Assembly: GCA_965204915.1 (NCBI GenBank)
Contig: OZ242023.1
Span: forward strand, 3,100,001 to 3,164,000
Direction of reading: 5' to 3'
Source of the DNA: HK1 sp965204915
GTDB taxonomy: Bacteria; Pseudomonadota; Gammaproteobacteria; HK1
Length of the DNA: 64,000 nt
Program-made: the position numbers and the translations under genes
Notes under the pieces: generated by a model
Told to the model about the DNA's origin: nothing
Database searches by the model: none
What the model saw: the letters and a program-made list of their open reading frames with translations, nothing else
In this document: positions 9,191-17,217 of the stretch, piece after piece
Layout: each line of letters begins with the position of its first letter
Position numbering within the stretch: position 1 is the first letter of the stretch

Positions 9191-9715
9191 CTACGGCTTT
9201 CCGAACGTCGCGATCCGGTCGATCCGGCACTCGAAGAGCACACGCTTCTCGTCGATGGCGGGGTCGCGCAGCCCGTAGTCGCCTTCGTCCCCGGTGTACT
9301 TGCGCCAGATCCGGTTGAGCTGCGCGGTGACCCGGGCGCCGTCCGGGCCGTCCTCGTGGACCTCGTTCTCCACCGTGCACTTGATGCTGACCCAGTGGTA
9401 GGGGTTGTCCGGGTTGACGACGAGGACGGTGATCCGGGGGTTCTTGCGGATCCACCCGCACTTCGGGCGGTGGGAGGCGGTGTTGACGAGGATCCTGTCG
9501 TTCTCGTGGTCGAACCACATCGGGGTCAGGCCGGGGCGTCCGTCGGGTCCGATGACCGCCATCGTCACCGTGATCGGACGGTCGAGCAGATCGCGGTAGA
9601 TCGGGTCGAGATCGTCGAGGCTCGCGGCGTCCTTGCGCTCGCCGACCGAGAACTGGCCTGCCTGCAAGCCGTCCGCGACGTGTTTGAAGTTGGCGACGAC
9701 GAATTCGTTCGACAT
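9191..9715 (-). CDS. pyridoxamine 5'-phosphate oxidase-family flavoprotein
   Basis: 174 residues. The PNPOx-like split barrel is seen in RPITVTMAVIGPDGRPGLTPMW, DHENDRILVNTASHRPKC, RKNPRITVLVVNPDNPYHWVSI and the C-terminal RVLFECRIDRIATF. Such proteins bind FMN or F420 and act as small oxidoreductases. The start at 9715 was chosen because a strong GGAGGAGG ribosome-binding site lies just before it; the frame stays open further upstream into the repeat at 9799-9915. It faces the hydroxylase gene in convergent orientation across a 108-bp gap. Confidence 0.75.
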   Translation of the reverse strand: MSNEFVVANFKHVADGLQAGQFSVGERKDAASLDDLDPIYRDLLDRPITVTMAVIGPDGRPGLTPMWFDHENDRILVNTASHRPKCGWIRKNPRITVLVVNPDNPYHWVSIKCTVENEVHEDGPDGARVTAQLNRIWRKYTGDEGDYGLRDPAIDEKRVLFECRIDRIATFGKP

Positions 9716-9798
9716 GGTTCCTCCTCCCGTTTCCGATGGTTGGGGCAATCGAGTATCCGGGCGGGATCGGGCGTGGTCAATCGGGGGTCTTGTCCAAT

Positions 9799-9915
9799 CT
9801 CGAGTGTCGGGATTCAAAATGCCTGCATCAGGCGATGGATCCACGCTTTCGCTGGAAGGACGTCATTCCCGCGAAAGCGGGAATCCATTTCGGTCAGCGA
9901 ATCCCGAAATTCGAG
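9799..9915. mobile_element. MITE-like palindromic element, copy 2 (short form)
   Basis: 117 bp, ends CTCGAGTGTCGGGATTC and (inverse) CTCGAATTTCGGGATTCG, with one internal ATTCCCGCGAAAGCGGGAAT hairpin. It is flanked by a perfect 7-bp direct repeat GTCCAAT at 9792-9798 and 9916-9922, the expected mark of insertion. The middle part of the longer copies is missing. It sits in the 315-bp gap between the flavoprotein gene and parB. Confidence 0.8.
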
Positions 9916-9986
9916 GTCCAATGAGACGTCAGCCTGAAGGGAGGAGGTGCATCCAACGAGAGGTGAGCCCGTAGCGCGGGGTCCGG

Positions 9987-10004
9987 GATCATCGGAGGAT
10001 GATC
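9987..10004 (-). terminator. hairpin downstream of parB
   Basis: GATCATC-GGAG-GATGATC is a perfect 7-bp stem 27 bases past the parB stop. No long T-run follows on the minus strand, so it may be a weak terminator or an RNA end-protecting hairpin for parAB. Confidence 0.3.
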
Positions 10005-10030
10005 GTGACGCTACCGGAAGTCCCGCGCCT

Positions 10031-10921
10031 TCAGCGGATGCGTTCGAGGATGCCGTCGAGGGCGTCGAGCGAGCTGTAGTGGATGGTGACCGAGCCGGCT
10101 CCCTTCTTCGCCTTGTGGTCGATCCGCACCTTCGCGCCCAGACGCTCCCCCAGCTCGGTTTCGAGCCTCACCACGTCCGGATCGCGGGTTGCCGGATCCC
10201 GGGCCTGGGGCGATTCCCGCTCCACCTTCGAGCGCACCAGCCTCTCCGTCTCGCGAGCGGAAAGGTCCCGCTTCACCACCACCGCCGCCGCCTCGCTCTG
10301 CGCGGCGCCGGAGAGCGCGAGCAGGGCCCGGGCATGCCCCATGTCGAGCTCGCCCCGCTCGACCAGCGCGCGCACGTCGTCGTTCAGATCCAGGAGGCGC
10401 AGCGCGTTCGACACCGAGGAGCGCGAGCGCCCCACCGCGTCGGCGAGCTCCTGGTGCGTCAATCCGAACTCGTCGGCAAGGGTGCGGTAGCCCTCCGCCT
10501 CCTCGATCGGATTCAGATCTTCGCGCTGGATGTTCTCGATGAGGGCGACCGCGGCGGCCTCCCGATCCGAGCACTCGCGCACGACGGCCGGCACCTCGTC
10601 GAGCCCCGCCATCAGCGCGGCCCTCCAGCGCCGCTCCCCGGCGACGATCTCGAAGCTTCCGGACCCGGCCGGGCGCACGACGATCGGCTGGACGATGCCG
10701 CGTGTCCGCACCGAATGGGCGAGCTCTTCGAGGGCGGACTCCTCCACTACCCGGCGCGGCTGGTGCTTGCCGCGGCGGATGACGTCCACCGGCAGCCGGC
10801 GGAAGCTGCCGTCCGCGTCTGCGGCGGTCGAAGCCGGCCCGGCGTCCCTCGTGGCCGCGGCATCCGGAATATCGCCGAGGAGGGTGTCGAGACCGCGGCC
10901 GAGCCCGCGCTTCTTCACCAT
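10031..10921 (-). CDS. parB: chromosome-partitioning protein ParB
   Basis: 296 residues. The N terminus KKRGLGRGLDTLLGD is the usual ParB lead. Residues ~45-135 include the CTPase/ParB-N block with VVRPAGSGSFEIVAGERRWRAA and the GERR nucleotide-binding motif, then ENIQREDLNPIEEAEGY. The HTH is in LTHQELADAVGRSRSSVSNALRLL, and the C-terminal dimer domain ends in GSVTIHYSSLDALDGILERI. ParB clamps spread from parS and work with ParA to segregate the origin. The start at 10921 gives the canonical N terminus and lies 10 bases from the parA stop. I could not find a clear parS site in the window. Confidence 0.95.
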   Translation of the reverse strand: MVKKRGLGRGLDTLLGDIPDAAATRDAGPASTAADADGSFRRLPVDVIRRGKHQPRRVVEESALEELAHSVRTRGIVQPIVVRPAGSGSFEIVAGERRWRAALMAGLDEVPAVVRECSDREAAAVALIENIQREDLNPIEEAEGYRTLADEFGLTHQELADAVGRSRSSVSNALRLLDLNDDVRALVERGELDMGHARALLALSGAAQSEAAAVVVKRDLSARETERLVRSKVERESPQARDPATRDPDVVRLETELGERLGAKVRIDHKAKKGAGSVTIHYSSLDALDGILERIR

Positions 10922-10931
10922 CTGCGTATGC

Positions 10932-11720
10932 TCACTGGTTCGCGGTCCGGACGTGCTTTCCGTCGCGCCGGAGCACCTCGCCCGCGAGCGCGAGGTAGGC
11001 GAGGGCGCCACTCGAGTTCTTGTCGTAGAGCAGTGCGGGCAGGCCGTGGCTCGGCGCCTCGGCAAGGCGGACGTTGCGCGGGATGACGGTGCTGTAGACC
11101 TTCTCCCCGAAATGCTTCATGAGCTCCTGCGACACCTGGCCGGAGAGGTTGTTGCGGGAGTCGTGCATGGTCCGCAGCAACCCGTCGAGCTGCAGATCGG
11201 GGTTCATCAGCCGGCGGATCTTCTCGATCGTTTCGAGGAGCGCGGACAGCCCTTCCAGCGCATAGTACTCGCACTGGACCGGGATCATGACGGAATCGGC
11301 GCCGGCCAGCGCGTTCACCGTGAGCATGTTCAGCGCCGGAGGACAGTCGATGATGGCGTAGTCGTAACGCTCACGCACCGCCCCGAGCGCGTGGCGCAGG
11401 CGAAGCTCGCGCCCGATCTGCTTGAGCAGCCCCACTTCCGCGCCGGTGAGGTCGGAGTTGGCCGGGGCGAGTGTGTAACGGCTGTGCTCGACGTAGACCG
11501 AGACCGCGTCGAGCGTCGCCTCTTCCATCAGGACCTCGTAGTTCGACAGGGCGAGCGACGACTTGTCGACCCCGCTGCCCATCGTCGAGTTGCCCTGCGG
11601 ATCGAGGTCGACCAGCAGCACGCGGCGCCTCGCCGCGGCAAGAGACACCGCGAGGTTGATGCTGGTGGTCGTCTTGCCGACCCCGCCCTTCTGGTTGGCT
11701 ATCGCGATGACCTTGGCCAT
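10932..11720 (-). CDS. parA: chromosome-partitioning ATPase ParA (Soj)
   Basis: 262 residues. It has the deviant Walker A KGGVGKTTTSINLA, LLVDLDPQGNSTMG, Walker B DYAIIDCPPALNMLTVNAL and the C-terminal EVLRRDGKHV. This is the chromosomal Soj/ParA type without an N-terminal HTH. It binds DNA non-specifically as an ATP dimer and is released by ParB. The start at 11720 begins MAKVIAIANQKGG, the family's normal N terminus. parA and parB form a minus-strand operon downstream of rsmG; 159 bases separate it from the rsmG stop. Confidence 0.95.
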   Translation of the reverse strand: MAKVIAIANQKGGVGKTTTSINLAVSLAAARRRVLLVDLDPQGNSTMGSGVDKSSLALSNYEVLMEEATLDAVSVYVEHSRYTLAPANSDLTGAEVGLLKQIGRELRLRHALGAVRERYDYAIIDCPPALNMLTVNALAGADSVMIPVQCEYYALEGLSALLETIEKIRRLMNPDLQLDGLLRTMHDSRNNLSGQVSQELMKHFGEKVYSTVIPRNVRLAEAPSHGLPALLYDKNSSGALAYLALAGEVLRRDGKHVRTANQ

Positions 11721-11879
11721 GGACTGCCCCGGGCCGGCGCCGGCCCGGCCCCGATCCTCCCCGCGCTCGTCTCCCGGCGAGCCTCGCATCTGCCGAGGGT
11801 TCCCGTCGCTCCGGGAGGCGATGGCATCGGCAAGCCGTGGGTCGTCGAGCATCGAAAGGTCGACCGCGAATGGCGAAAG

Positions 11880-12629
11880 CTAAGCGATTGTGACATTCCC
11901 CGGTGCCGAAACGCCATCGGCGCGGCTCGCGGGTTCGATGACGACGAGGGTCGAGGCGGACGATCCGGCGCCGGCCGGCTCGACCCGAACCCTGAGCCCT
12001 GCGCGGTCGAGCGCGTCGAGATCGGCCTCGGGGCGCGGCCCCTTCATCGCGACGATGCGGCCCGGGGTATCGAGGAGAGGTCGCGCACCGGTCACGAGAT
12101 CCACGATGGAGAAGGCGGCGCGGCTCACCACCGTCGAGTAGCGGTGTGGCGGGCGGTGCGCATCCAGCCGCTCCGGGACGACCTCGACGTTGTCGAGCCC
12201 GAGGGTCATCGCGGCATGGGCGCAGAAACGGGTCTTCTTGCGCACCGAGTCGAGCAGCGTGCAGCGCACGTCCGGGCGCACGATGGCGAGCACGAGCCCG
12301 GGCAGCCCCGCCCCGGTGCCGGCATCGAGCAATCGGTTGCCGATCAGGAAGTCGAGGGCGGTGAGGGAGTCGAGCACGTGCCGGTCGATCATCGCGAACG
12401 GGTCCCGGACCGCGGTGAGGTTGCAGGCCCGGTTCCACTGCGCAAGCAGCACGACGTATTCCGCAAGCGCACGACGCTGCGCCGCGGTGACGCAGCCCTG
12501 CGATCGACCGAACGCCTCGCCGAGGGCCGAGTCGAGGCGGGATTCGATCGCACCGGCGTCCGGCCAGGACGTGGCCGGCGTGAACGCGGTCCGGGTTCGA
12601 CCGGAACCTGTCTCGACATTGGATTTCAC
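11880..12629 (-). CDS. rsmG: 16S rRNA (guanine-N7) methyltransferase RsmG
   Basis: 249 residues. Helical N terminus with LAQWNRACNLTAVRD, then HVLDSL, the SAM-binding loop LLDAGTGAGLPGLVLAI, DSVRKKTRF and the RAAFSI-type block. It methylates G527 of 16S rRNA using S-adenosylmethionine. It is about 35 residues longer than E. coli RsmG, mainly at the N terminus (~residues 1-40), which has no conserved text. It lies in the standard mnmG-rsmG-parA-parB order, but the mnmG-rsmG gap is enlarged to 426 bases by a repeat element and an inverted copy of this gene's own 5' end. Confidence 0.93.
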   Translation of the reverse strand: MKSNVETGSGRTRTAFTPATSWPDAGAIESRLDSALGEAFGRSQGCVTAAQRRALAEYVVLLAQWNRACNLTAVRDPFAMIDRHVLDSLTALDFLIGNRLLDAGTGAGLPGLVLAIVRPDVRCTLLDSVRKKTRFCAHAAMTLGLDNVEVVPERLDAHRPPHRYSTVVSRAAFSIVDLVTGARPLLDTPGRIVAMKGPRPEADLDALDRAGLRVRVEPAGAGSSASTLVVIEPASRADGVSAPGNVTIA

Positions 12630-12895
12630 TGCATCTGCGTGATCGGACGGAATTGGGACGCCATGAAAATCAACAGGTTGCCATCATGCTTGAGTGATCC
12701 ATGCTCAAGTTTCGGGATTCGCTGACCGAAATGGATTCCCGCTTTCGCGGGAATGACGGCCAGCCTGAAAGCAACGTGTCTCGCTGACATGACGTCATTC
12801 CCGCGAAAGCGGGAATCCATCGCCTGATCCAAGGTATTTTGAATCCCGAAACTTGAGATCCATGATCCTGGACGGCGATTTCGAGACAGGTTCCG
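12602..12895. repeat. inverted duplication of the rsmG 5' end around the MITE
   Basis: The minus-strand rsmG text TCGAGACAGGTTCCG (12602-12616) recurs on the plus strand at 12881-12895 with 15 of 15 identity, and similarity continues for about 30 bases (GGTCGAACCCGGACC versus GTTCGGCCCGGGTACGGACC). The two arms enclose MITE copy 3. This looks like an inverted copy of the rsmG start region. Confidence 0.6.
12704..12857. mobile_element. MITE-like palindromic element, copy 3
   Basis: 154 bp with perfect terminal inverted repeats CTCAAGTTTCGGGATTC. It is flanked by a perfect 7-bp direct repeat ATCCATG (12697-12703 and 12858-12864). Two internal ATTCCCGCGAAAGCGGGAAT palindromes face each other. 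It lies between rsmG and mnmG, which are normally close together. From 12896 to 13055 I see nothing else. Confidence 0.85.
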
Positions 12896-13055
12896 TTCGG
12901 CCCGGGTACGGACCGGGCTTCGGCGCCCGGTACCGGCGAGGCCGGGGGTTCCGGCGTCCGTCGAACGTCCGTTCCATGCCTCGTTGCCCGGCGGGAAGCT
13001 GGCCCGCGCTCCGGCGATGGGTCTCCACCATCCTTGTCGCGCGGGTCCTCGACCT

Positions 13056-15002
13056 TCACGCGATACGCCGCGCATCCCCGGACGGCGGCGGCTCGGGCGC
13101 GGATACGGGTGCGAGCGTAGTCCGGGCGGACAGCGCGCGCTTCTTCAGATGCACCAGCAGCAGGGAGACGGCGGCCGGGGTCACCCCGGCGATCCGCGCC
13201 GCCTGGCCCACCGAGGCCGGGCGGTGCCGTTCGAGCTTCTCGCGCACTTCCGCGGACAGTCCGCGCACCGCCGCGTAGTCCAGATCCTCGGGCAACGCCG
13301 CGTCCTCGTGCTGCCGGGCGCGCTCGATCTCGTCGCGCTGGCGCTGGATGTACCCGTCGTAGCGCGCCTGGATCTCCATCTGCTGCGCCACCGCCTCGTC
13401 TTCGACGCCGGGTCCGAGCCCCTCCACCCCGACCAGTGCGCGGTACGACGTCTCCGGGCGCTTGAGCAGATCGAAGACCGCGCAGTCGCGCGAGAGCGGC
13501 GCCCCGAGCACCCCGGCCAGCGCCTCCGCGCACCGCGAGGACGGCCCCACCCGCAGAGCTTCGAGGCGCGCGCGCTCGCCCTCGATCCGCTCCCGCTTGG
13601 TGGTGAAGGCGTCCCAGCGGGCATCATCCACCAGCCCCAGGCGGCGCCCGGTTTCGGTCAGCCGCAGGTCCGCGTTGTCCTCGCGCAGCATCAGGCGGTA
13701 CTCCGCGCGGCTCGTGAACATGCGGTAGGGCTCGCTCGTGCCGCGGGTCACCAGGTCGTCGACGAGCACGCCGATGTACGCCTCGTGGCGGCGCGGGTAC
13801 CACGGCTCGCCCCCGCGGGCGCGGAGCGCCGCGTTCACCCCGGCGACCAGCCCTTGCGCGGCGGCCTCCTCGTAGCCGGTGGTGCCGTTGATCTGGCCCG
13901 CGAAGAACAGGCTCTCCACCCGGCGGGTCTCCAGCCACGGCCGCAGCTCCCGCGGGTCGAAGTAGTCGTACTCGATGGCGTAGCCCGGGCGGGTGACGTG
14001 CGCGCGCTCGAAGCCCGCGATGGTGCGCACGAACTCGATCTGCACGTCGAAGGGGAGGCTGGTCGAGATCCCGTTCGGATAGACCTCGGAGGTGTCCAGC
14101 CCCTCCGGCTCGACGAAGATCTGGTGCGCGTCCTTCTCCGCGAAGCGCACCACCTTGTCCTCCACCGAGGGGCAGTAGCGTGGCCCCGCGCCGTCGATCA
14201 CCCCGGTGTACATCGGCGAGCGGTCGAGCGCATCGAGAATGAGCGCGTGGGTGCGTGCGTTGGTGTGGGTGATGTGGCACGGCACTTGTGCGGGATGCCG
14301 CTCCCGGCTGCCGAGGTACGAGAACACCGGCCGGGGGTCGTCGCCGGGCTGGGGCTTGAGGCGGGAGAAGTCGATGCTGCGCCCGTCGATGCGCGGCGGC
14401 GTGCCGGTCTTCAGCCGCCCGACCGCGAACCCGCGCTCGCGCAGCCTTTGCGCCAGCGCGTTCGAGGGCGGGTCCCCGGCGCGGCCCCCCTCGTGGTTCC
14501 GGAGCCCCACGTGGATGCGCCCGCCGAGGAAGGTGCCGACGGTCATCACCACGCACGCGGCCTCGATGCGCACCCCGATCCCGGTCACCACCCCGCGCAC
14601 CGCGTCCCCGTCCACGAGGAGATCGGAGACGGTCTGCTGGAGCAGTGTGAGCCGGGGCGCGCGTTCGAGCACCCCGCGCATGTGGCGGCGATACAGCGAG
14701 CGGTCGATCTGGGCGCGGGTCGCCCGCACCGCGGGACCCTTGCGCGCATTCAGGGTGCGGAAGTGGATCCCGCAGTGGTCCGCGGCCACCGCCATCGCCC
14801 CGCCGAGGGCGTCGATCTCCTTGACCAGATGCCCCTTGCCGATCCCGCCGATGGCCGGGTTGCAGCTCATCTGCCCCAGCGTCTCGATGCTCTGGGTAAG
14901 CAGCAGCGTCTGCGCCCCGGCCCGCGCCGCGGCAAGCGCCGCCTCGGTGCCGGCATGGCCGCCACCGACGACGATCACGTCGAATGTGCGGGGGTAGCGC
15001 AT
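13056..15002 (-). CDS. mnmG: tRNA uridine-5-carboxymethylaminomethyl modification enzyme MnmG (GidA)
   Basis: 648 residues, the family's usual size plus a short C-terminal tail. It begins with FDVIVVGGGHAGTEAALAAAR (FAD fold), followed by the NPAIGGIGKGHLVKEIDALGG signature, RKGPAVRATRAQIDR, and LFFAGQINGTTGYEEAAAQG. The C-terminal helical domain ends with RIAGVTPAAVSLLLVHLKKR. Together with MnmE it modifies the wobble uridine of several tRNAs with FAD and methylenetetrahydrofolate. The start at 15002 was chosen because MRYPRTFDVIVVGGG is the normal N terminus, although the frame is open further upstream. The 293 bases up to the MFS gene hold no gene that I recognise and no evident DnaA boxes. 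Confidence 0.95.
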   Translation of the reverse strand: MRYPRTFDVIVVGGGHAGTEAALAAARAGAQTLLLTQSIETLGQMSCNPAIGGIGKGHLVKEIDALGGAMAVAADHCGIHFRTLNARKGPAVRATRAQIDRSLYRRHMRGVLERAPRLTLLQQTVSDLLVDGDAVRGVVTGIGVRIEAACVVMTVGTFLGGRIHVGLRNHEGGRAGDPPSNALAQRLRERGFAVGRLKTGTPPRIDGRSIDFSRLKPQPGDDPRPVFSYLGSRERHPAQVPCHITHTNARTHALILDALDRSPMYTGVIDGAGPRYCPSVEDKVVRFAEKDAHQIFVEPEGLDTSEVYPNGISTSLPFDVQIEFVRTIAGFERAHVTRPGYAIEYDYFDPRELRPWLETRRVESLFFAGQINGTTGYEEAAAQGLVAGVNAALRARGGEPWYPRRHEAYIGVLVDDLVTRGTSEPYRMFTSRAEYRLMLREDNADLRLTETGRRLGLVDDARWDAFTTKRERIEGERARLEALRVGPSSRCAEALAGVLGAPLSRDCAVFDLLKRPETSYRALVGVEGLGPGVEDEAVAQQMEIQARYDGYIQRQRDEIERARQHEDAALPEDLDYAAVRGLSAEVREKLERHRPASVGQAARIAGVTPAAVSLLLVHLKKRALSARTTLAPVSAPEPPPSGDARRIA

Positions 15003-15295
15003 GGAGGTGGACCGTTCAGGGTGGCGCCGGAGCACGGGGGACGAAATGGTAGCCGGCGCAGGCATCGTCCGGGAATCCCGTGGGCAGGGTTCGGGGGATG
15101 CCGGGCACCGGGCGGGAATGGTAGCGCAGAATCGCGCAGCACGATGCCGCTGTCGTGCAGGCGCGGGTGCCGTCGGCACAGCGGCGAGTGATACGAGAAC
15201 GTGTCGGCCGGCATCCCCGCCGGCCCGCTCACATCGGCCGCCGAGCGCTCCGGCGCGTCGGGTGGTGGCCACATCGACGTTCCGCAAGACCCGCA

Positions 15296-16510
15296 TCAAG
15301 GATGCGCAGGCGTCCCCGTCCGCCGAGGCGGCAGCGAGGTCGCCAGGACCAGTCCGAGCGCCCCCATCGCGGCCAAGCCGGTGAAGGCCCAGGCATAGCT
15401 GCCGGTCACGTCGAAGATCCGGCCCGCCACGATCGGACCGGTCGCGGCGCCGAGCGTACCGAAGAACAGGATGCCCCCGAAGATCGCGCCATGCGCGCGG
15501 GTGCCGAACAGCTCGGCCACGGTCGGCGAGACCACGGTGAAGAACCCGCCGTGGGCGAAGCCGTACACGGCGACGGCCGGGAACAGCAGTCCGGGCGTCT
15601 CGACCGCCAGCAGGGCGAGCAGGCCGATCAGCAGCGGCACGAAGCAGAGCACGTAGGCGTTCCTTCCGCCGATCCGGTCGACGGAGGTGCCGATCGTCAG
15701 CCGGCCGACGATGCTCGCCCCCCCGATCACCGTCAGCAGCGTCGCCGCCGTCGTATGGGTCATGCCCAGATCCATGCCGTGCACCGCAACGTGCAGCGGC
15801 ACCGTCACCAGGGACGGGAAGAACAGGAACTGGGTGGCGCACAGGGTCCAGAACGCGCGGCTGCGGCGGACCTCGGCAAGCTCCGGGGCGCCGGCGCCGG
15901 AGCGCAGCCTGGGCGAACGTCTGTCGGGAGATCGGCTTTCGGGTGGGTGCTTCATCGACAGGGCGGCGGCCAACAGCAGCACGGCCGCCGCGACGCCCAG
16001 CACCAGCACCGCGTTGCGCCATCCCAGACCCACCATCAGGAGCGCGGTCAGCGGCGGCAGCACCATCTGGCCCGTCGCGGTGCCGACCTTCACCACCCCC
16101 GTCATCGTTCCGCGCCTGCGCTCGAACCAGCGTGCGATGGTCGAGAGCGTCACCACGTCATGGGTGCTCAGGCCCAGTCCGATGAAGATCCCGAACAGCG
16201 CGACGAGCTGCCAGGGCTCGCCGATCACCGAGATGAGACCGAAGCCGATTCCGTACAGCAACCCTGTCGTGCCGAGCACCGCGGTCGGTCCGTACCGGTC
16301 GCTCAGGCGCCCGCCGAAGAACGCCAGCATTCCCATGACCAGAACGGCCAGAGAGGTGCTGCCCGACAACAGCGTTCGCGACCAGCCGAACTCGTCTTCG
16401 AGGACGTTGAAGAACAGTCCGATCGAGAACAGCAGGCCCACGATCGTGAACTGCGTCACGCAGGCGCCGAAGACCACCGGGTATCGCGGGTCCATTGCAT
16501 TCCTGTCCAA
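15296..16510 (-). CDS. MFS transporter (monocarboxylate/oxalate-formate-like)
   Basis: 404 residues with about 12 hydrophobic helices and a loop after helix 6. The A-like motif GRLSDRYGPTAVL lies between helices 2 and 3, and GRLTIGTSVDRIGGRNA is the matching motif after helix 8. The N terminus YPVVFGACVTQFTIVGLLFSIGLFFNVLEDEFGWSRT, shown here only as two blocks, is the form seen in the MCT/oxalate-formate antiporter group. It probably moves a small organic acid across the inner membrane. No neighbour shows the substrate. The start is the ATG at 16510; MDPRYP six codons in is an alternative. Confidence 0.75.
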   Translation of the reverse strand: MDRNAMDPRYPVVFGACVTQFTIVGLLFSIGLFFNVLEDEFGWSRTLLSGSTSLAVLVMGMLAFFGGRLSDRYGPTAVLGTTGLLYGIGFGLISVIGEPWQLVALFGIFIGLGLSTHDVVTLSTIARWFERRRGTMTGVVKVGTATGQMVLPPLTALLMVGLGWRNAVLVLGVAAAVLLLAAALSMKHPPESRSPDRRSPRLRSGAGAPELAEVRRSRAFWTLCATQFLFFPSLVTVPLHVAVHGMDLGMTHTTAATLLTVIGGASIVGRLTIGTSVDRIGGRNAYVLCFVPLLIGLLALLAVETPGLLFPAVAVYGFAHGGFFTVVSPTVAELFGTRAHGAIFGGILFFGTLGAATGPIVAGRIFDVTGSYAWAFTGLAAMGALGLVLATSLPPRRTGTPAHP

Positions 16511-16529
16511 CCGATAGGGTCCACCTCAC

Positions 16530-16568
16530 CCGGCGCCCGGGCCCGCGGGGGCGTAGCACGACTTCGTT
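16530..16568. repeat. 39-bp dispersed repeat beside rloB
   Basis: This 39-bp block, ending GCGTAGCACGACTTCGTT at the rloB stop, recurs at 40369-40407 with 36 of 39 bases equal and the same orientation relative to rloB-like sequence. It marks the downstream end of the rloAB pair here and of an rloB relic there. Confidence 0.7.
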
Positions 16569-17215
16569 CAACCCCCGTCATCGCCTGATCCGCTTTTGAT
16601 CGACTGCAAATAGCCGACGAGCTCGTGAACCTCGGTAGAGGGGTTGGGCTCACTGGTTCTTTCTGCGTCGGTGATGGCGTGCCCGGCGTTGCGCTTGGCG
16701 TCCTCCAGTCGATATTCAAGTTTCCGGAACAATCCCGGAGTCGTCTTTTCGTATCCGGGCAGATGTGTGCGCAGATCGCGGATGCAGTTGCCGCAAGGGC
16801 TTCGACCTCCTTCGTTCGTATACGGGCTGCGTGAATAGACGAAATGCAGCAAGAGCCAGAACTCGAAACACGGCCATGATCGAGCCAGCTTCAAACCGCT
16901 GGTTGCGGCCTCGCTGGAGGCGTTGTCGAAGGCCGGATGCTCATCGTGGTCGAATACGCAGTATACCTCGTCGTATCGCTCTCCTTGCCGCCTTTCCCGT
17001 CTCTGAAGTTCCTTTGCTTCCCGGACTACCGTGTGCGGGTCCGAACCGGATCCGACGACCTTGATGTTCGCCGTAGAAAGTCTGTAGTGGTCTGCGAGTT
17101 CGCCAAAATACAACGGCTCCGTTCGCTTGCCTTCGCAGACGATGAGCACCCGATCGTACGGCTCGCGCTTCGCACTGGGTCTTCCCGGACTATTGCGTGG
17201 TTTGCGGCGAGGCAT
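16568..17215 (-). CDS. rloB: RloB-family protein (AbiL-type defence partner)
   Basis: 215 residues. Signature blocks: RVLIVCEGKRTEPLYFGELAD near residue 20, VYCVFDHDEHPAFDNA near residue 85, and SWPCFEFWLLLHF near residue 115. Glu in CEGK and the D-x-D in FDHDEH are spaced as in a Toprim-like metal site, so nuclease activity is a fair inference but not shown. The gene is 2 bases downstream of the ATPase gene, so the two are made together. Such ATPase-RloB pairs occur in type I restriction loci of Campylobacter ('restriction-linked ORF') and resemble the lactococcal AbiL pair. The start at 17215 gives MPRRKPRN, with the first conserved strand about 20 residues later. Confidence 0.8.
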   Translation of the reverse strand: MPRRKPRNSPGRPSAKREPYDRVLIVCEGKRTEPLYFGELADHYRLSTANIKVVGSGSDPHTVVREAKELQRRERRQGERYDEVYCVFDHDEHPAFDNASSEAATSGLKLARSWPCFEFWLLLHFVYSRSPYTNEGGRSPCGNCIRDLRTHLPGYEKTTPGLFRKLEYRLEDAKRNAGHAITDAERTSEPNPSTEVHELVGYLQSIKSGSGDDGG

Positions 17216-17217
17216 GT

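Noticed and set aside
13056..15002. Long open frames on the strand opposite mnmG
   Set aside because: They are mirror frames caused by high GC at third codon positions; the minus-strand frame has complete MnmG motifs and the plus-strand text is arginine/glycine-rich without any family pattern.
10031..15002. parS or oriC near parAB and mnmG
   Set aside because: I looked for GTTTCACGTGAAAC/GTTCCACGTGGAAC-like words and clusters of DnaA boxes and saw none that were convincing; short CACGTG words occur but without the flanks.
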